DNA from: JBEKTY01 sp049515555
GTDB lineage: Bacteria > Planctomycetota > Planctomycetia > Pirellulales > Thermoguttaceae
Direction of reading: 5' to 3'
NCBI GenBank assembly: GCA_049515555.1
Contig: JBEKTY010000020.1
Coordinates: 1-64,000 of the forward strand
Length of the DNA: 64,000 nucleotides
The position numbers and the translations under genes are program-made. Position 1 is the first letter of the stretch. Each line of letters begins with the position of its first letter. Positions 17,625 through 26,442 of this stretch are shown piece after piece. The notes under the pieces were generated by a model, which was given only the letters and a program-made list of their open reading frames with translations, made no database searches and was not told the DNA's origin.

Positions 17625-17949
17625 AAGGGGCCGGGAGCCGTCGCGGCACCTCTCCGCCCGCGGTCTCCCCGCGACGTTTTCGTCGTGCGGCTGTCCAGCC
17701 TTCGGTCATCGTGACCGCTCCGCTCCCGGCCCCTTAATCCCATGCCGACAAATCCCATGACTACAGCAGAACCGAGGACCGCACACGTTACGCAGCGTTG
17801 CTGCTACGCCGGCTGCGCCGGCGGGAGCGGCCGTCCGGCCGCAGGAAATAGAGAAGCGGCAACAGGTTGCCGTTGTCGGCAAATTGTCGGCAGCGGGCGA
17901 GCGAAAATGCGGAAGTCCCCTGGAAATTCCGGAGTAGACGCACGTCTAC
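17625..17949. other. Structured intergenic region, candidate oriT
   Basis: The 437-base gap (17578-18014) before the RHH and relaxase genes is rich in symmetry. aaggggccgggagc (17625-17638) pairs with gctcccggcccctt (17722-17735), with cgtcgcgg/ccgcgacg nested inside. A direct repeat ttgtcggca lies at 17873 and 17884, and a perfect hairpin gtagacg-ca-cgtctac lies at 17934-17949, followed by aaacaacgtgac. MobF systems place oriT beside an RHH gene and the relaxase gene, as here. The nick site is not identified. The outer part could instead be a structured RNA. Confidence 0.4.
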
Positions 17950-18014
17950 AAACAACGTGACAACCCAATACCCCCACCATTTTGCTATCACTCATCACTA
18001 CGAAAGGTTGTGCC

Positions 18015-18404
18015 ATGGTTACCAACCGATTCCGCGAAACACCCGACCGGGTGGAGTTTCGCTGGCGACAGCATGAGGATGAATTCGCTCGACTCCTGGC
18101 TAACGCGGCCCGCGAAGCCGGGTTGTCCCAGAGCGATTACGCCCGTGAACTCGTAAAGAAGGCCCTTACCGCTCCCGACGAACTCCGGCACGCCGTCGAG
18201 TCTCTCCAGCAGGAAGTTGCCCAAGTCCTTTTCCAACTCCGCGTGCTATCCGCCATCAAGGAGGGCGTGAGGACGGTCCACGAGAACATCTATGAGTTCC
18301 GCGACGACTTGGCGACCAGCGTCTTGAAGCTTCTCACTGACGCCGGTCACCTCGATGCTAAGGCCGCGGAAAAGTGGGCGACCAAGACCTTTAATCCCGA
18401 GTAG
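18015..18404 (+). CDS. Ribbon-helix-helix-like mobilization accessory protein
   Basis: A 129-residue protein from the ATG at 18015. The N-terminal half (DRVEFRWRQHEDEFARLLAN, then AAREAGLSQSDYARELVKKA) has the strand-helix-helix layout of RHH proteins such as plasmid TrwA/MobC accessory factors. The C-terminal half is helical and probably oligomerises. In known MobF systems a small RHH protein binds oriT and assists the relaxase; position between the candidate oriT and the relaxase supports that role. Its 3' end is part of a tandem duplication: a diverged copy with an in-frame TAG lies at about 18777-18850. Confidence 0.65.
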   Translation: MVTNRFRETPDRVEFRWRQHEDEFARLLANAAREAGLSQSDYARELVKKALTAPDELRHAVESLQQEVAQVLFQLRVLSAIKEGVRTVHENIYEFRDDLATSVLKLLTDAGHLDAKAAEKWATKTFNPE

Positions 18405-19194
18405 ACCCCAAGGTGACGTTATGCTCTTCATTCCTCCTATGCCGCCCGGCAGCGACGACTATCTGTCTTCCGTGGACTACTATTTCGACACGAAAGGCCG
18501 TAAGAGAAATCGGGCCGCTGGCGACAAACTCTCCCGCGATGGTTCCCCAGGCCACGCTCCCGACACCGAAAGTTTGGCATCGGGTAACGCCCAGACCTCT
18601 CTGGAGGACACTCCGAGTGAGCCGCCGGGGTTGTGGGTAGGGACTGGGGCTGCCTTCTTGGGACTTGCGGAAGACAACCAACAGAAGCACTATCGCCGCA
18701 TCTTACAAGGCTTTCATCCCATTACGGGAGAGCGTCTTGAGTAGTCCGCCCCCAACTTTGCGAATAGCACGTTGAGGCTTCACTCTGACGCCACCCGCCT
18801 CGATGCCAAGGCCGCGGAGAAGTAGGTAACAAGGACCTTTGGCCCTGAGTAGCCCGCCGAGGCGTCGTCATGTTCACCATCGTTCCCATGGAGTCCGGCG
18901 GCGAAGACTATCTGCCTTCCCAGGACTACTATTTCGGCAAGAGACGCCGCAAAAGGAAGCGAGTAGTCACCGGCGGACCTACTGAGGACGATTCCCCCGA
19001 CATTGATGGTGATCCCGAAGGCCAGGCGTTCGGCGACGTGCCGCCCTATTCCGAGAGCGTTCCCGGGGAGCCGCCGGGATTGTGGATGGGAGCCGGGGCG
19101 GCCTCCCTCGGTCTTTCCGGCGAAATTCACGAGGAGGAATATCGCCGCATCTATCGCGGCTTCCATCCATTCACTGGTGAACCTCTTGTCCGAA
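18331..19194 (+). repeat. Tandem, diverged duplication of RHH 3' end plus relaxase 5' end
   Basis: Unit 1 (about 18331-18744) and unit 2 (about 18777-19194) are similar in the same order: RHH C terminus (ctcgatgc.aaggccgcgga.aag), short spacer, relaxase N terminus. The two relaxase starts are 449 bases apart. The RHH part is intact in unit 1 and broken in unit 2; the relaxase part is truncated in unit 1 and full-length in unit 2. Each unit therefore supplies one functional gene. Confidence 0.75.
18421..18744 (+). pseudogene. Truncated paralogue of the relaxase N terminus
   Basis: A 107-codon frame (MLFIPPMPPGSDDYLSSVDY ... PSEPPGLWVGTGAAFLGLAE ... GFHPITGERLE, stop). It matches residues 1-106 of the downstream relaxase, including the two-tyrosine block (DYL..xDYYF) and the W-x-G-x-GA-x-x-LGL block, and stops where the relaxase continues toward its metal-binding histidines. 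It lacks the His triad and cannot be a complete nuclease. It starts 16 bases after the RHH gene. It may be a decaying remnant or, because the frame is clean, a small protein that competes for oriT or partners. Confidence 0.65.
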
Positions 19195-22100
19195 AAGCCG
19201 GTGACCCCAATAGACGGCCGGGCTTTGAAGGTTGTCTAAGTGCGTTCAAGGACTTCAGTATCCTAACTTTCGCGGTTCCCAACGAATGGCGAGACGAATT
19301 CCTGGCAGCTTTTCGGGAAGTTGCTGAAGCCGTCATCAAGATGATCGAGGAACGCTTTGCCTTCTCCCGGGTCACGGGGACGGACGGGAAAACAAAGTAC
19401 GTTCGTGGGAAGCTCGTTGTCGGGGCGTGGCAACATTCCTCATCCCGCCGTCTCGACGAAGACGTACACATCCATCTCCAGTTGTTCGGCCTTCTTCTAA
19501 TGAAAGATGGGCGGTGGGGAAGCCTTGAGCCACTCAGTATATTCCGCAATCAGAAGCTGATAACGGCTTGGGGTCAAAGTAAGCTCATCTCCCTTTTGGC
19601 AGAGCGGTTCGGCCTTGTCGTCGAACGCGATGGTGCGACCTTGCGTATCCGTGGGTTTCCCCCGGACCTCGTCAAGCAGAAGTCGAAACGCCGCCAGCAG
19701 ATCCTCGATTGGCTGGAAGAGCACAAGACGTGGCTGGCCGAGCACGAGCTATCCGGCGGCAAGGCGGCCGCCCTAGCCTGCAAGGAGACTCGGCCGCGGA
19801 AGGATGCCCTGATTTCCTGGGCCGAGCTTATCGAGCGATGGCGGGCCGAGAACGCCGCTGCGGGATTAGTTGACGCCTACGTCATGAACTTGCTCCGTAA
19901 CGCCCCACGTAGGCCCTCGCCCGTCGCCCAAGATGCATCCGAAGCTCCATCTGAGACCTCACAGGCTGCTAAGGCCCCCACTCGTGCCGCTGTCTCGGAT
20001 ACCAGCACTTCCGACCCTGCCCACGAACGACAAGAAGACGACTTGGAGGCCCTGCAAAACCCTCTTAGCTCGAAGTGGCAGACGCTTCTTGCAGACCGCC
20101 GACACCAGCCCCAACTCGACGAGTCAGACCAGACCACTCCGCCGACCACTGCCGATTCGACGCCTCTGCAATCGGCCAGTCTGCCTCAGCCATTCGCAAA
20201 GTATTCGTCGCTTGCCGGCAATAATCCCCAACCAGACGGCCCGCACATCGACTCGGATCACTTGGGCGACCAAACACAACCGGATGGCTCGCAATACGGT
20301 CCACCTGTTCCGTTCATTCCCGTCGCCAAACGCCCGGGCCGGCTTCGTGCCCCTTCGCGGAGGCTCATCCGCAAAGTGATTCAGCAGGCTACTCACCAGA
20401 GGAACCACTTTTCCGAATACGAACTTGTCCTCTACACGCTCTACCGATTCGCGGAACGGGCCCTCGACCCGGCACCGGTCTTCGACGAGGTTGCCAGCTA
20501 CATCCAGACGAACCCGAACATCGTCCCCTTGGGCGTCGTCGACGGCTGGCATCATTATACGACCAAGCAGATTCTCAAAGACGAAAGACGCCTGTTGGCC
20601 GCTGTGGAGCGGCTGTCGAAGCGGCCGGGCCGCAGAGTCCCAGAGAAGAGATTGAAGAGGATATTGAGAAGATACGCCGGCCTGACCCAGGAGCAAGTCG
20701 CTTTCATTCGCCACTTGGCCCAATCCAATAGTGCCCTTCGGATCGGCCTGGGCTACGCCGGCACCGGCAAGAGCACTGCCCAAAGGGCGGTCGCTGACGC
20801 ATCGGGATGCCGACGCCCCTCTCGCGAACGCCCGGGCCGAAAACGCACCATTCTGGGAACGGTGCTCAAGATCCTGCTGAACCTGTTCACGTGGCGAAAA
20901 GGTCGCATATTCGGCGTGGCACCCACCGGGATAGCCGCGGAACTACTCGCCAAGGCAACCGGCATCGAATGCCAGACCCTGACCAAGTTCCTTGGCGATT
21001 ACCGCTTGCCGCTTTCCGCCAGGATTCTACACGACGCCCGGCAGTTCTGGCGGGCCTTCCGCGGGCGACCCACGTGGCCGTTCCGCCAGCCGCGTCCAAC
21101 GAGACTCACCAAATACGATGTCGTGCTCGTGGACGAAGCGGGACTGGCCGGGACGCCCTTGATGCGGAAACTGGTGGAGTTGGTCGAGCGTGCGGGTGCT
21201 ACCCTCTTGCTCGTCGGCGACCCTCGCCAATATCCGGCCGTAATGGGCACTCCGCCCCTCCAATCGCTCGCCCGACGCTACGGTGCCCCCGTCCTTAAGA
21301 ACATTCGCCGGCAGAAGAAGAACTGGGCCCGCGAGGCCGCACGCTGCCTTGCCGAAGGTCAAGTCGGCCGCGCCCTGGCCCTCTTCAATGAACGCAATCT
21401 GATTACCGTCCGCGACAACCTCGACCACCTTGTTCGCCAAGCCTGCCTCGACTGGGTTGAGGAAGGACTCTTCACGCCGCATCGGGCTCTAATCCTAGCG
21501 ATCCGCAACGACGTGGCACATGCGGCGAATACGCTCGCTCAAAAACATCGCCTTGAGGCCGGCTGCATTCGCCCGTCACCTTCCACCCGAATTACAGACG
21601 AGCAAGATGACGCGGTATATGAGTCCCGCGTCTATCGGGGCGACCGCGTCGTCTTCACCCACAATTCCAACGAATACGGAGTGAAGAACGGCTCTTTGGG
21701 CACCGTGTTCAACATTAACATCTTCACGGGCGAGATCGCCGTGATGCTCGACAACAAGAAAAAGAAAAAATACGTGAAGGTCAACGTGAACAAGTTCCCC
21801 CACGTCCGCCTAGCCTATGCGTTGACCAGCTTCCGAAGCCAGTCCACGGAGGGTGCAAAAATCTTTGCCATAGCGGTAGGCGGAACGAACAGCCTGACGC
21901 TGCCGGCTGGATACGTCATGGGCACCCGGGCTATCGAGCAGACGCGGTGGTACACGACCAGTTTCCTATTCAATCCCTCCCTGGAGAGCATCACACAGTC
22001 TCGGCTGGCGAAGCGAATGTCCCGCCGGCCCGACCTACGGCTCGCAACGGAGCTACTCGAAAACGCCCCCTTGGAGCTTCGTCCCCAAGAACTCCGCATC

Positions 22101-25100
22101 CGCAAGACTCCTGGCCAACGGCCCAAAGAGGAACCGGCCATGATCGTCGAAAGCACTGCTCCGCCAAATAACTCGCAACCCCACAAAGCCGCCGAGCAAG
22201 AGCGGCCGAAGGAGAAACCCATTATGAACGTCCAGGGAATGCCATCCAATTTCTGGCTGGTCACCAGGCCATCGCCCCGCTCCAACCTGGCCCAGATTTG
22301 CTCCCCGTGCAATTTCACGGAGTTTCTTTTGCGTTGCCGGATCAAAGGCGGCGTGCGGCGGGAGGATATTTTCGGCATCTACGCTCAAAAGGACGAGGCC
22401 GTCGCCGCGGCGACCATTCTCCTGGACGCAATGCCCCAAACCGCCCCGGTCCAGCCTGCCACCCAGGACCACCCGGCCATCAAGTACTCGGGGATGCCGT
22501 CCATATTCTGGCTCGTGACCACACCAACCTCCAACTCGGAATTGGCCGATATTTGCTCCGAATGGGATTTCGACGAGTTGGCCCTTCACGTTCTCTTCTC
22601 CGGGCTCAGTCCGAAACAAGTCGTCGGCGTGTACGCCGACGCGAACACGGCCATCGCCACGGCCTCCAGACTCTTGCATGCCGTGCGTCCGCACCCCAAC
22701 GCTGCCGCCCAAAACCACCTCTTGCAGCTCAACACTCCCTTCTGGATGGTTACCAGGCCCACATCTTGCTCTGAGTTCAATGATATTTGCTCTCGGTGCG
22801 ACTTCAGGAAGTTGGCCCTTCAGATATTGGGCGGCCTGCGTCCGGAAGAAATCGTCGGTGTTTACGCCGACAAACACGCCGCCATCGCCTCCGCCTGCAA
22901 ACTGCTGGAAGCCGGCTGCCAATCGCTGCCCACCGATGCTCCACCCAGCCCTTCCCCCGCCCCCGTAGACGTCGTCGGGCTGCCGTCAAGTTTTTGGACG
23001 GTGACCATGCCCACACTCGACTCAAATGTACTCGGCGTTTGCAGCAAGAACACGTTCCGCCGGTTCGCGTCTCAAGTTCTAGGCGGCTTGCAACCCGAAG
23101 CAATTGTCGGAGTGTACGCCGAAAGACGGGCTGCCGTCGCCACCGCGACGAAACTCCTCAATGTCATACGTGAAATCCACGGTGTCGCGACCGCCGCCAG
23201 CACTCCCTCCGATCTCCTGCAAACCGTAGAGCAATCAGCCGCTGATCTGCCGGCCGACCAGCAACCCCCAGACGACAAACGAGACATAAAGTGGAGACTC
23301 CTTCACAAGACTCCACGCCGCCCAAGCGAAGACCACTGCATGTTTCCGTTCCTTCCCCCCGCAACTGACGGAACACTCGTGTCCACGCCCCGAGGTTCCT
23401 ATCGGCGAATCTCTGGCAAGGTGGTATTCATGGAACCTTTTCATTCCAGAGATAGAATCCCGCCAGACACGTCCGGAATGCAGGTCGTCGGACTCCCCTC
23501 GCGTTTCTGGATTGTAAAAAGGCCAACGCCGACATCGCGTGTTGAGGATATTTATGCCGAGTGCAGCTTCACCCAATTCGCCCCCATGCTTAAGGCCGAC
23601 TTTCCCTTCAAGGATGTTGCCGGTTTCTACGCCTGGGAATACGAGGCCCGCAACCGAGCCCAGGCCCTCGTCCAAGCCCTACACTCGCCCCGAGCCAAGA
23701 TCCGGCAGCTTCTTCGACATTTTTTTTCCTTTCCGGTGGAAATTGCAGGATTGCCCCTGCAATTCTGGCTCGTGATGAAGCCGACCCCTACTTCAGATGT
23801 GGACGATGTCCGCATCAAATGCAGTTTCAAGCGGCTCGCCCGCATGATCAAGAAAGGTTTTCCTATCGACAATGCTGTCGGTATTTACGCGGACAAACGG
23901 GCCGCTTTCATCGCCGCGCGGCGTCGCATCAGATTCCTCCGCCAGTGGTACGCAACGAACATCTCGCCCCCCCTTTTCGACCCGAATACGTCCACGCGGA
24001 TCGTCGGCATCCCATCGCGTTTTTGGATGGTGAAAACGCCGACGCCGACCTCCGGTGTGAAGGATATCTGCGTCGAGTGCAGCATCCCGCAACTGGCCCA
24101 CATGTTCAAGCGTGGTTTACGCATCAAGGAGATTGCCGGCTTCTATGCCGAGAAAAACCACGCCATCGACGATGCCAACTCGCTGCTGAAAGCGATCGAA
24201 CAGCCCGACGCGGCCGGCCTTCCGCCTGCCCGGTTCGATGCATACCCCATCAAGTCTGTCGGCATGCCATCGCGTTTCTGGCTGGTAAAGAGGCCCACGC
24301 CTTCTTCCCATCCGGACGAAATCTGCGTCCGGGGCAGCCTTCCGCGGGTCGCCCGCATGATCAAGCAAGGTTTCTCAATCACCGACCTAGCCGCCATTTG
24401 CGTCGACGAGGACTTCGCCCGCCAACACGCCCGCGTTCTCGTCGAAACGATGTCCTTCCCGGCCGCGACCAATGCCGATTCCCCGGCGGAAGTCGTCGGC
24501 ATGCCTTCCCGCTTTTGGGTCGTGAAGAAACCGACGCCGCATGCACGAGCGGACGACCTCTACTTCCAGTGCAGTTTCATGCAGCTCAGCCGCCTCTTCA
24601 AGGAGAGCCTGTCTATCGAGGACATTTCCGGTTTCTACACCGAGTGGGACGACGCCATCGACGACGCCAACGCACTCGTGGAAGCCATGTCCCGCCCCGA
24701 AACCGTCAACAATCCGTCCCCACAAGGCAATGCCAAAGCCCCTATCGTCCTCATTGGCCTGCCCTGGCGTTTCTGGCTCGTGAAGACGCCAACGCCCTCT
24801 TCACGGGCAGAAGATATCTGTATCAAGTGCAGTCCCAAGCGACTGGCCACTATGCTCAAGAGTGGTTTGCCCTTTGAGGAGATTGTCGGTTTCTACGCCC
24901 GGCAAGACGACGCCATGAAGCGTGCCCAGGAGATCGTCGGTTCCCTGCCTCCCCCCGACCCGTCGCGGCCTCCCCGCACTCCCCAACTTACCCTACTCCC
25001 TGGCTCACGGAGTTCCATAGCCGCTCCCAAGCCGCCGATCCCCAAACCTGGTCCGCTTGCGAACGCTTCCCCCCAGCAACCCCCTCCCCAACCATCTTCT

Positions 25101-26372
25101 CCGCAACCAGTCGCCTATTCCCCGCCAGCCACAGACCCTCCCGTCCCTTTGTCCGAACCGGCTCAGCCGATCGCCGCTGCTGCCAGTACCTCTTCCGCAG
25201 CCGATGCTCTGTCCCAGCCGGCCGACGAGCCGCCGACAACAAGCCCGCAGCCTCTTGTGACGACGTTCTCCGATGCCGCCGGGTATCAACGCTTGCGGCT
25301 CCCCACCATCACCCGTCGGGTCACCAACGGCACGCTCCTGTTCGCCAGTTGCGTGGACGGCGGCTCGCCGGAACATTGCCACCGTCCCCCGCCGCCTCCG
25401 GGACACCCCATGCCGTACGCGGCCGACTCGGTCCACGTGCAACGAATCACGCCCGTGCCCTCGGCACGGATGCCCTTGGCCGCGGCCACCAAACTCGGGA
25501 TGTTCTCCCTGCACGGCACCGGAAGCCAGGACCGTGCCCAAGTTGCCTGTCCGCCGGGCCAGCTCTGGGTCCTCACGGTCGGCGACCCGCTGGGGCTGAT
25601 CAGTCCCCAGGACGATATCGCCGGGGCGTTGGCCCTCTACGGTGAGCCGGCAATTACCCGGCAACTAGAGAACCTCGACAACATCGAAGAGGAACTCCGC
25701 CGCTTCCTGCCCGAACACTGCTTTCTGCTCTCCCTGTTCTCCTGCGTCCGCAGGGAGATTTCCTGGCGGCTTCCGGCCGCGGAGGACCCGGCCGCGGTCG
25801 CCCGCGAGTACATGCAACGCCTCTGTCGGATGCTCTTCAGCGACCCCGTCGCTTTCGACCTCTTCACATGGTTCCACGGCATTCTCAAGGAGAACGAAGA
25901 GCCCGCCCTCGTGAATGCTTTTGCCAATCTCCTGCCGCTCATCCCCTACCCGCCCAGCCAAGACGTAATCCAGGGCCTGTGTTCCGCACTGGCCGACCAT
26001 CGGCCCGTGCAATCGTGGTTGACTGCGTGCTCCTCGTCCATTCGCTGGCAGTACCGAGACGTATCCGAGGCAGAACGTGATGAGTCCCTCGCCATTCTGA
26101 CCAAAATCGTTGACAACCTCCAATCGAAGATCGCCGCACGGCTGTCGCCCCAGCAGCAGCAAGGCATCCTCGGCACGCTATGCCACGGGGCGGGGCAACC
26201 GCTGTGGTCCGATCCGCATTTCCTCGAAATCCTCGCCTATCCCATCCAGATCGACCACCAACGCTTCGACTCCTTTCCGGCACTTCACTGCGTCTGGCAC
26301 TACGCCACCAACTACGTTCGCGGCAATGAGGCTGCGATGAATGAGAAGTATCGCCGATTCCTCGCCGAATAA
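18870..26372 (+). CDS. Giant MobF-type relaxase-helicase with ten C-terminal tandem repeats
   Basis: 2500 residues. Relaxase (1-240): tyrosines Y14, Y20 and Y21 near the N terminus, LWMGAGAASLGL, GFHPFTGEPL, and the metal-binding histidines H189 (AWQHSSSR), H200 and H202 (DVHIHLQLFG). The usual D-x-T-F-S-x-P-K-S-V-S block is altered to DFSILTFAVPNEW. Helicase (about 600-1050): Walker A GYAGTGKST near residue 630, Walker B VVLVDEAGLAG, LLVGDPRQYPAV, and a late YALTSFRSQS block, as in TraI/TrwC. Residues 1124-2027 hold ten copies of a ~62-residue repeat, followed by a Pro-rich linker and a ~370-residue helical domain I do not recognise. It would nick oriT and unwind the transferred strand. Known MobF relaxases run about 1000-1800 residues, so the extra length lies in the repeats and tail. 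Confidence 0.88.
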   Translation: MFTIVPMESGGEDYLPSQDYYFGKRRRKRKRVVTGGPTEDDSPDIDGDPEGQAFGDVPPYSESVPGEPPGLWMGAGAASLGLSGEIHEEEYRRIYRGFHPFTGEPLVRKAGDPNRRPGFEGCLSAFKDFSILTFAVPNEWRDEFLAAFREVAEAVIKMIEERFAFSRVTGTDGKTKYVRGKLVVGAWQHSSSRRLDEDVHIHLQLFGLLLMKDGRWGSLEPLSIFRNQKLITAWGQSKLISLLAERFGLVVERDGATLRIRGFPPDLVKQKSKRRQQILDWLEEHKTWLAEHELSGGKAAALACKETRPRKDALISWAELIERWRAENAAAGLVDAYVMNLLRNAPRRPSPVAQDASEAPSETSQAAKAPTRAAVSDTSTSDPAHERQEDDLEALQNPLSSKWQTLLADRRHQPQLDESDQTTPPTTADSTPLQSASLPQPFAKYSSLAGNNPQPDGPHIDSDHLGDQTQPDGSQYGPPVPFIPVAKRPGRLRAPSRRLIRKVIQQATHQRNHFSEYELVLYTLYRFAERALDPAPVFDEVASYIQTNPNIVPLGVVDGWHHYTTKQILKDERRLLAAVERLSKRPGRRVPEKRLKRILRRYAGLTQEQVAFIRHLAQSNSALRIGLGYAGTGKSTAQRAVADASGCRRPSRERPGRKRTILGTVLKILLNLFTWRKGRIFGVAPTGIAAELLAKATGIECQTLTKFLGDYRLPLSARILHDARQFWRAFRGRPTWPFRQPRPTRLTKYDVVLVDEAGLAGTPLMRKLVELVERAGATLLLVGDPRQYPAVMGTPPLQSLARRYGAPVLKNIRRQKKNWAREAARCLAEGQVGRALALFNERNLITVRDNLDHLVRQACLDWVEEGLFTPHRALILAIRNDVAHAANTLAQKHRLEAGCIRPSPSTRITDEQDDAVYESRVYRGDRVVFTHNSNEYGVKNGSLGTVFNINIFTGEIAVMLDNKKKKKYVKVNVNKFPHVRLAYALTSFRSQSTEGAKIFAIAVGGTNSLTLPAGYVMGTRAIEQTRWYTTSFLFNPSLESITQSRLAKRMSRRPDLRLATELLENAPLELRPQELRIRKTPGQRPKEEPAMIVESTAPPNNSQPHKAAEQERPKEKPIMNVQGMPSNFWLVTRPSPRSNLAQICSPCNFTEFLLRCRIKGGVRREDIFGIYAQKDEAVAAATILLDAMPQTAPVQPATQDHPAIKYSGMPSIFWLVTTPTSNSELADICSEWDFDELALHVLFSGLSPKQVVGVYADANTAIATASRLLHAVRPHPNAAAQNHLLQLNTPFWMVTRPTSCSEFNDICSRCDFRKLALQILGGLRPEEIVGVYADKHAAIASACKLLEAGCQSLPTDAPPSPSPAPVDVVGLPSSFWTVTMPTLDSNVLGVCSKNTFRRFASQVLGGLQPEAIVGVYAERRAAVATATKLLNVIREIHGVATAASTPSDLLQTVEQSAADLPADQQPPDDKRDIKWRLLHKTPRRPSEDHCMFPFLPPATDGTLVSTPRGSYRRISGKVVFMEPFHSRDRIPPDTSGMQVVGLPSRFWIVKRPTPTSRVEDIYAECSFTQFAPMLKADFPFKDVAGFYAWEYEARNRAQALVQALHSPRAKIRQLLRHFFSFPVEIAGLPLQFWLVMKPTPTSDVDDVRIKCSFKRLARMIKKGFPIDNAVGIYADKRAAFIAARRRIRFLRQWYATNISPPLFDPNTSTRIVGIPSRFWMVKTPTPTSGVKDICVECSIPQLAHMFKRGLRIKEIAGFYAEKNHAIDDANSLLKAIEQPDAAGLPPARFDAYPIKSVGMPSRFWLVKRPTPSSHPDEICVRGSLPRVARMIKQGFSITDLAAICVDEDFARQHARVLVETMSFPAATNADSPAEVVGMPSRFWVVKKPTPHARADDLYFQCSFMQLSRLFKESLSIEDISGFYTEWDDAIDDANALVEAMSRPETVNNPSPQGNAKAPIVLIGLPWRFWLVKTPTPSSRAEDICIKCSPKRLATMLKSGLPFEEIVGFYARQDDAMKRAQEIVGSLPPPDPSRPPRTPQLTLLPGSRSSIAAPKPPIPKPGPLANASPQQPPPQPSSPQPVAYSPPATDPPVPLSEPAQPIAAAASTSSAADALSQPADEPPTTSPQPLVTTFSDAAGYQRLRLPTITRRVTNGTLLFASCVDGGSPEHCHRPPPPPGHPMPYAADSVHVQRITPVPSARMPLAAATKLGMFSLHGTGSQDRAQVACPPGQLWVLTVGDPLGLISPQDDIAGALALYGEPAITRQLENLDNIEEELRRFLPEHCFLLSLFSCVRREISWRLPAAEDPAAVAREYMQRLCRMLFSDPVAFDLFTWFHGILKENEEPALVNAFANLLPLIPYPPSQDVIQGLCSALADHRPVQSWLTACSSSIRWQYRDVSEAERDESLAILTKIVDNLQSKIAARLSPQQQQGILGTLCHGAGQPLWSDPHFLEILAYPIQIDHQRFDSFPALHCVWHYATNYVRGNEAAMNEKYRRFLAE
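22239..24945 (+). repeat. Ten tandem protein repeats in the relaxase
   Basis: Approximate starts are 22239, 22491, 22728, 22978, 23490, 23749, 24004, 24262, 24499 and 24757. Consensus: G[ML]PSRFW-x-V-x-x-PTP-x-S, then D-[IV]-C-x-x-C-x-F, a helix (xxLAxxLKxGL), [DE][IE][VA]G[FV]YA, and a second helix (A[IV]xxAxxLLxAx). Copies 1-4 share GVYA and copies 5-10 share GFYA and a shorter spacing, so there are two sub-families separated by a ~100-residue linker. Several copies keep a C-x-x-C pair. Confidence 0.85.
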
Positions 26373-26442
26373 GACTGGGCATGACCTGCCCCCACCCCCA
26401 ACGTCCACAACCCTCAACAACCAGCAACAGGAGACAACGTTC

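Noticed and set aside
23490..24945. Relaxase repeat array considered as a CRISPR-like DNA repeat
   Set aside because: Repetition is at protein level with diverged DNA, unit length ~250 bases and no spacers; it stays in one reading frame.
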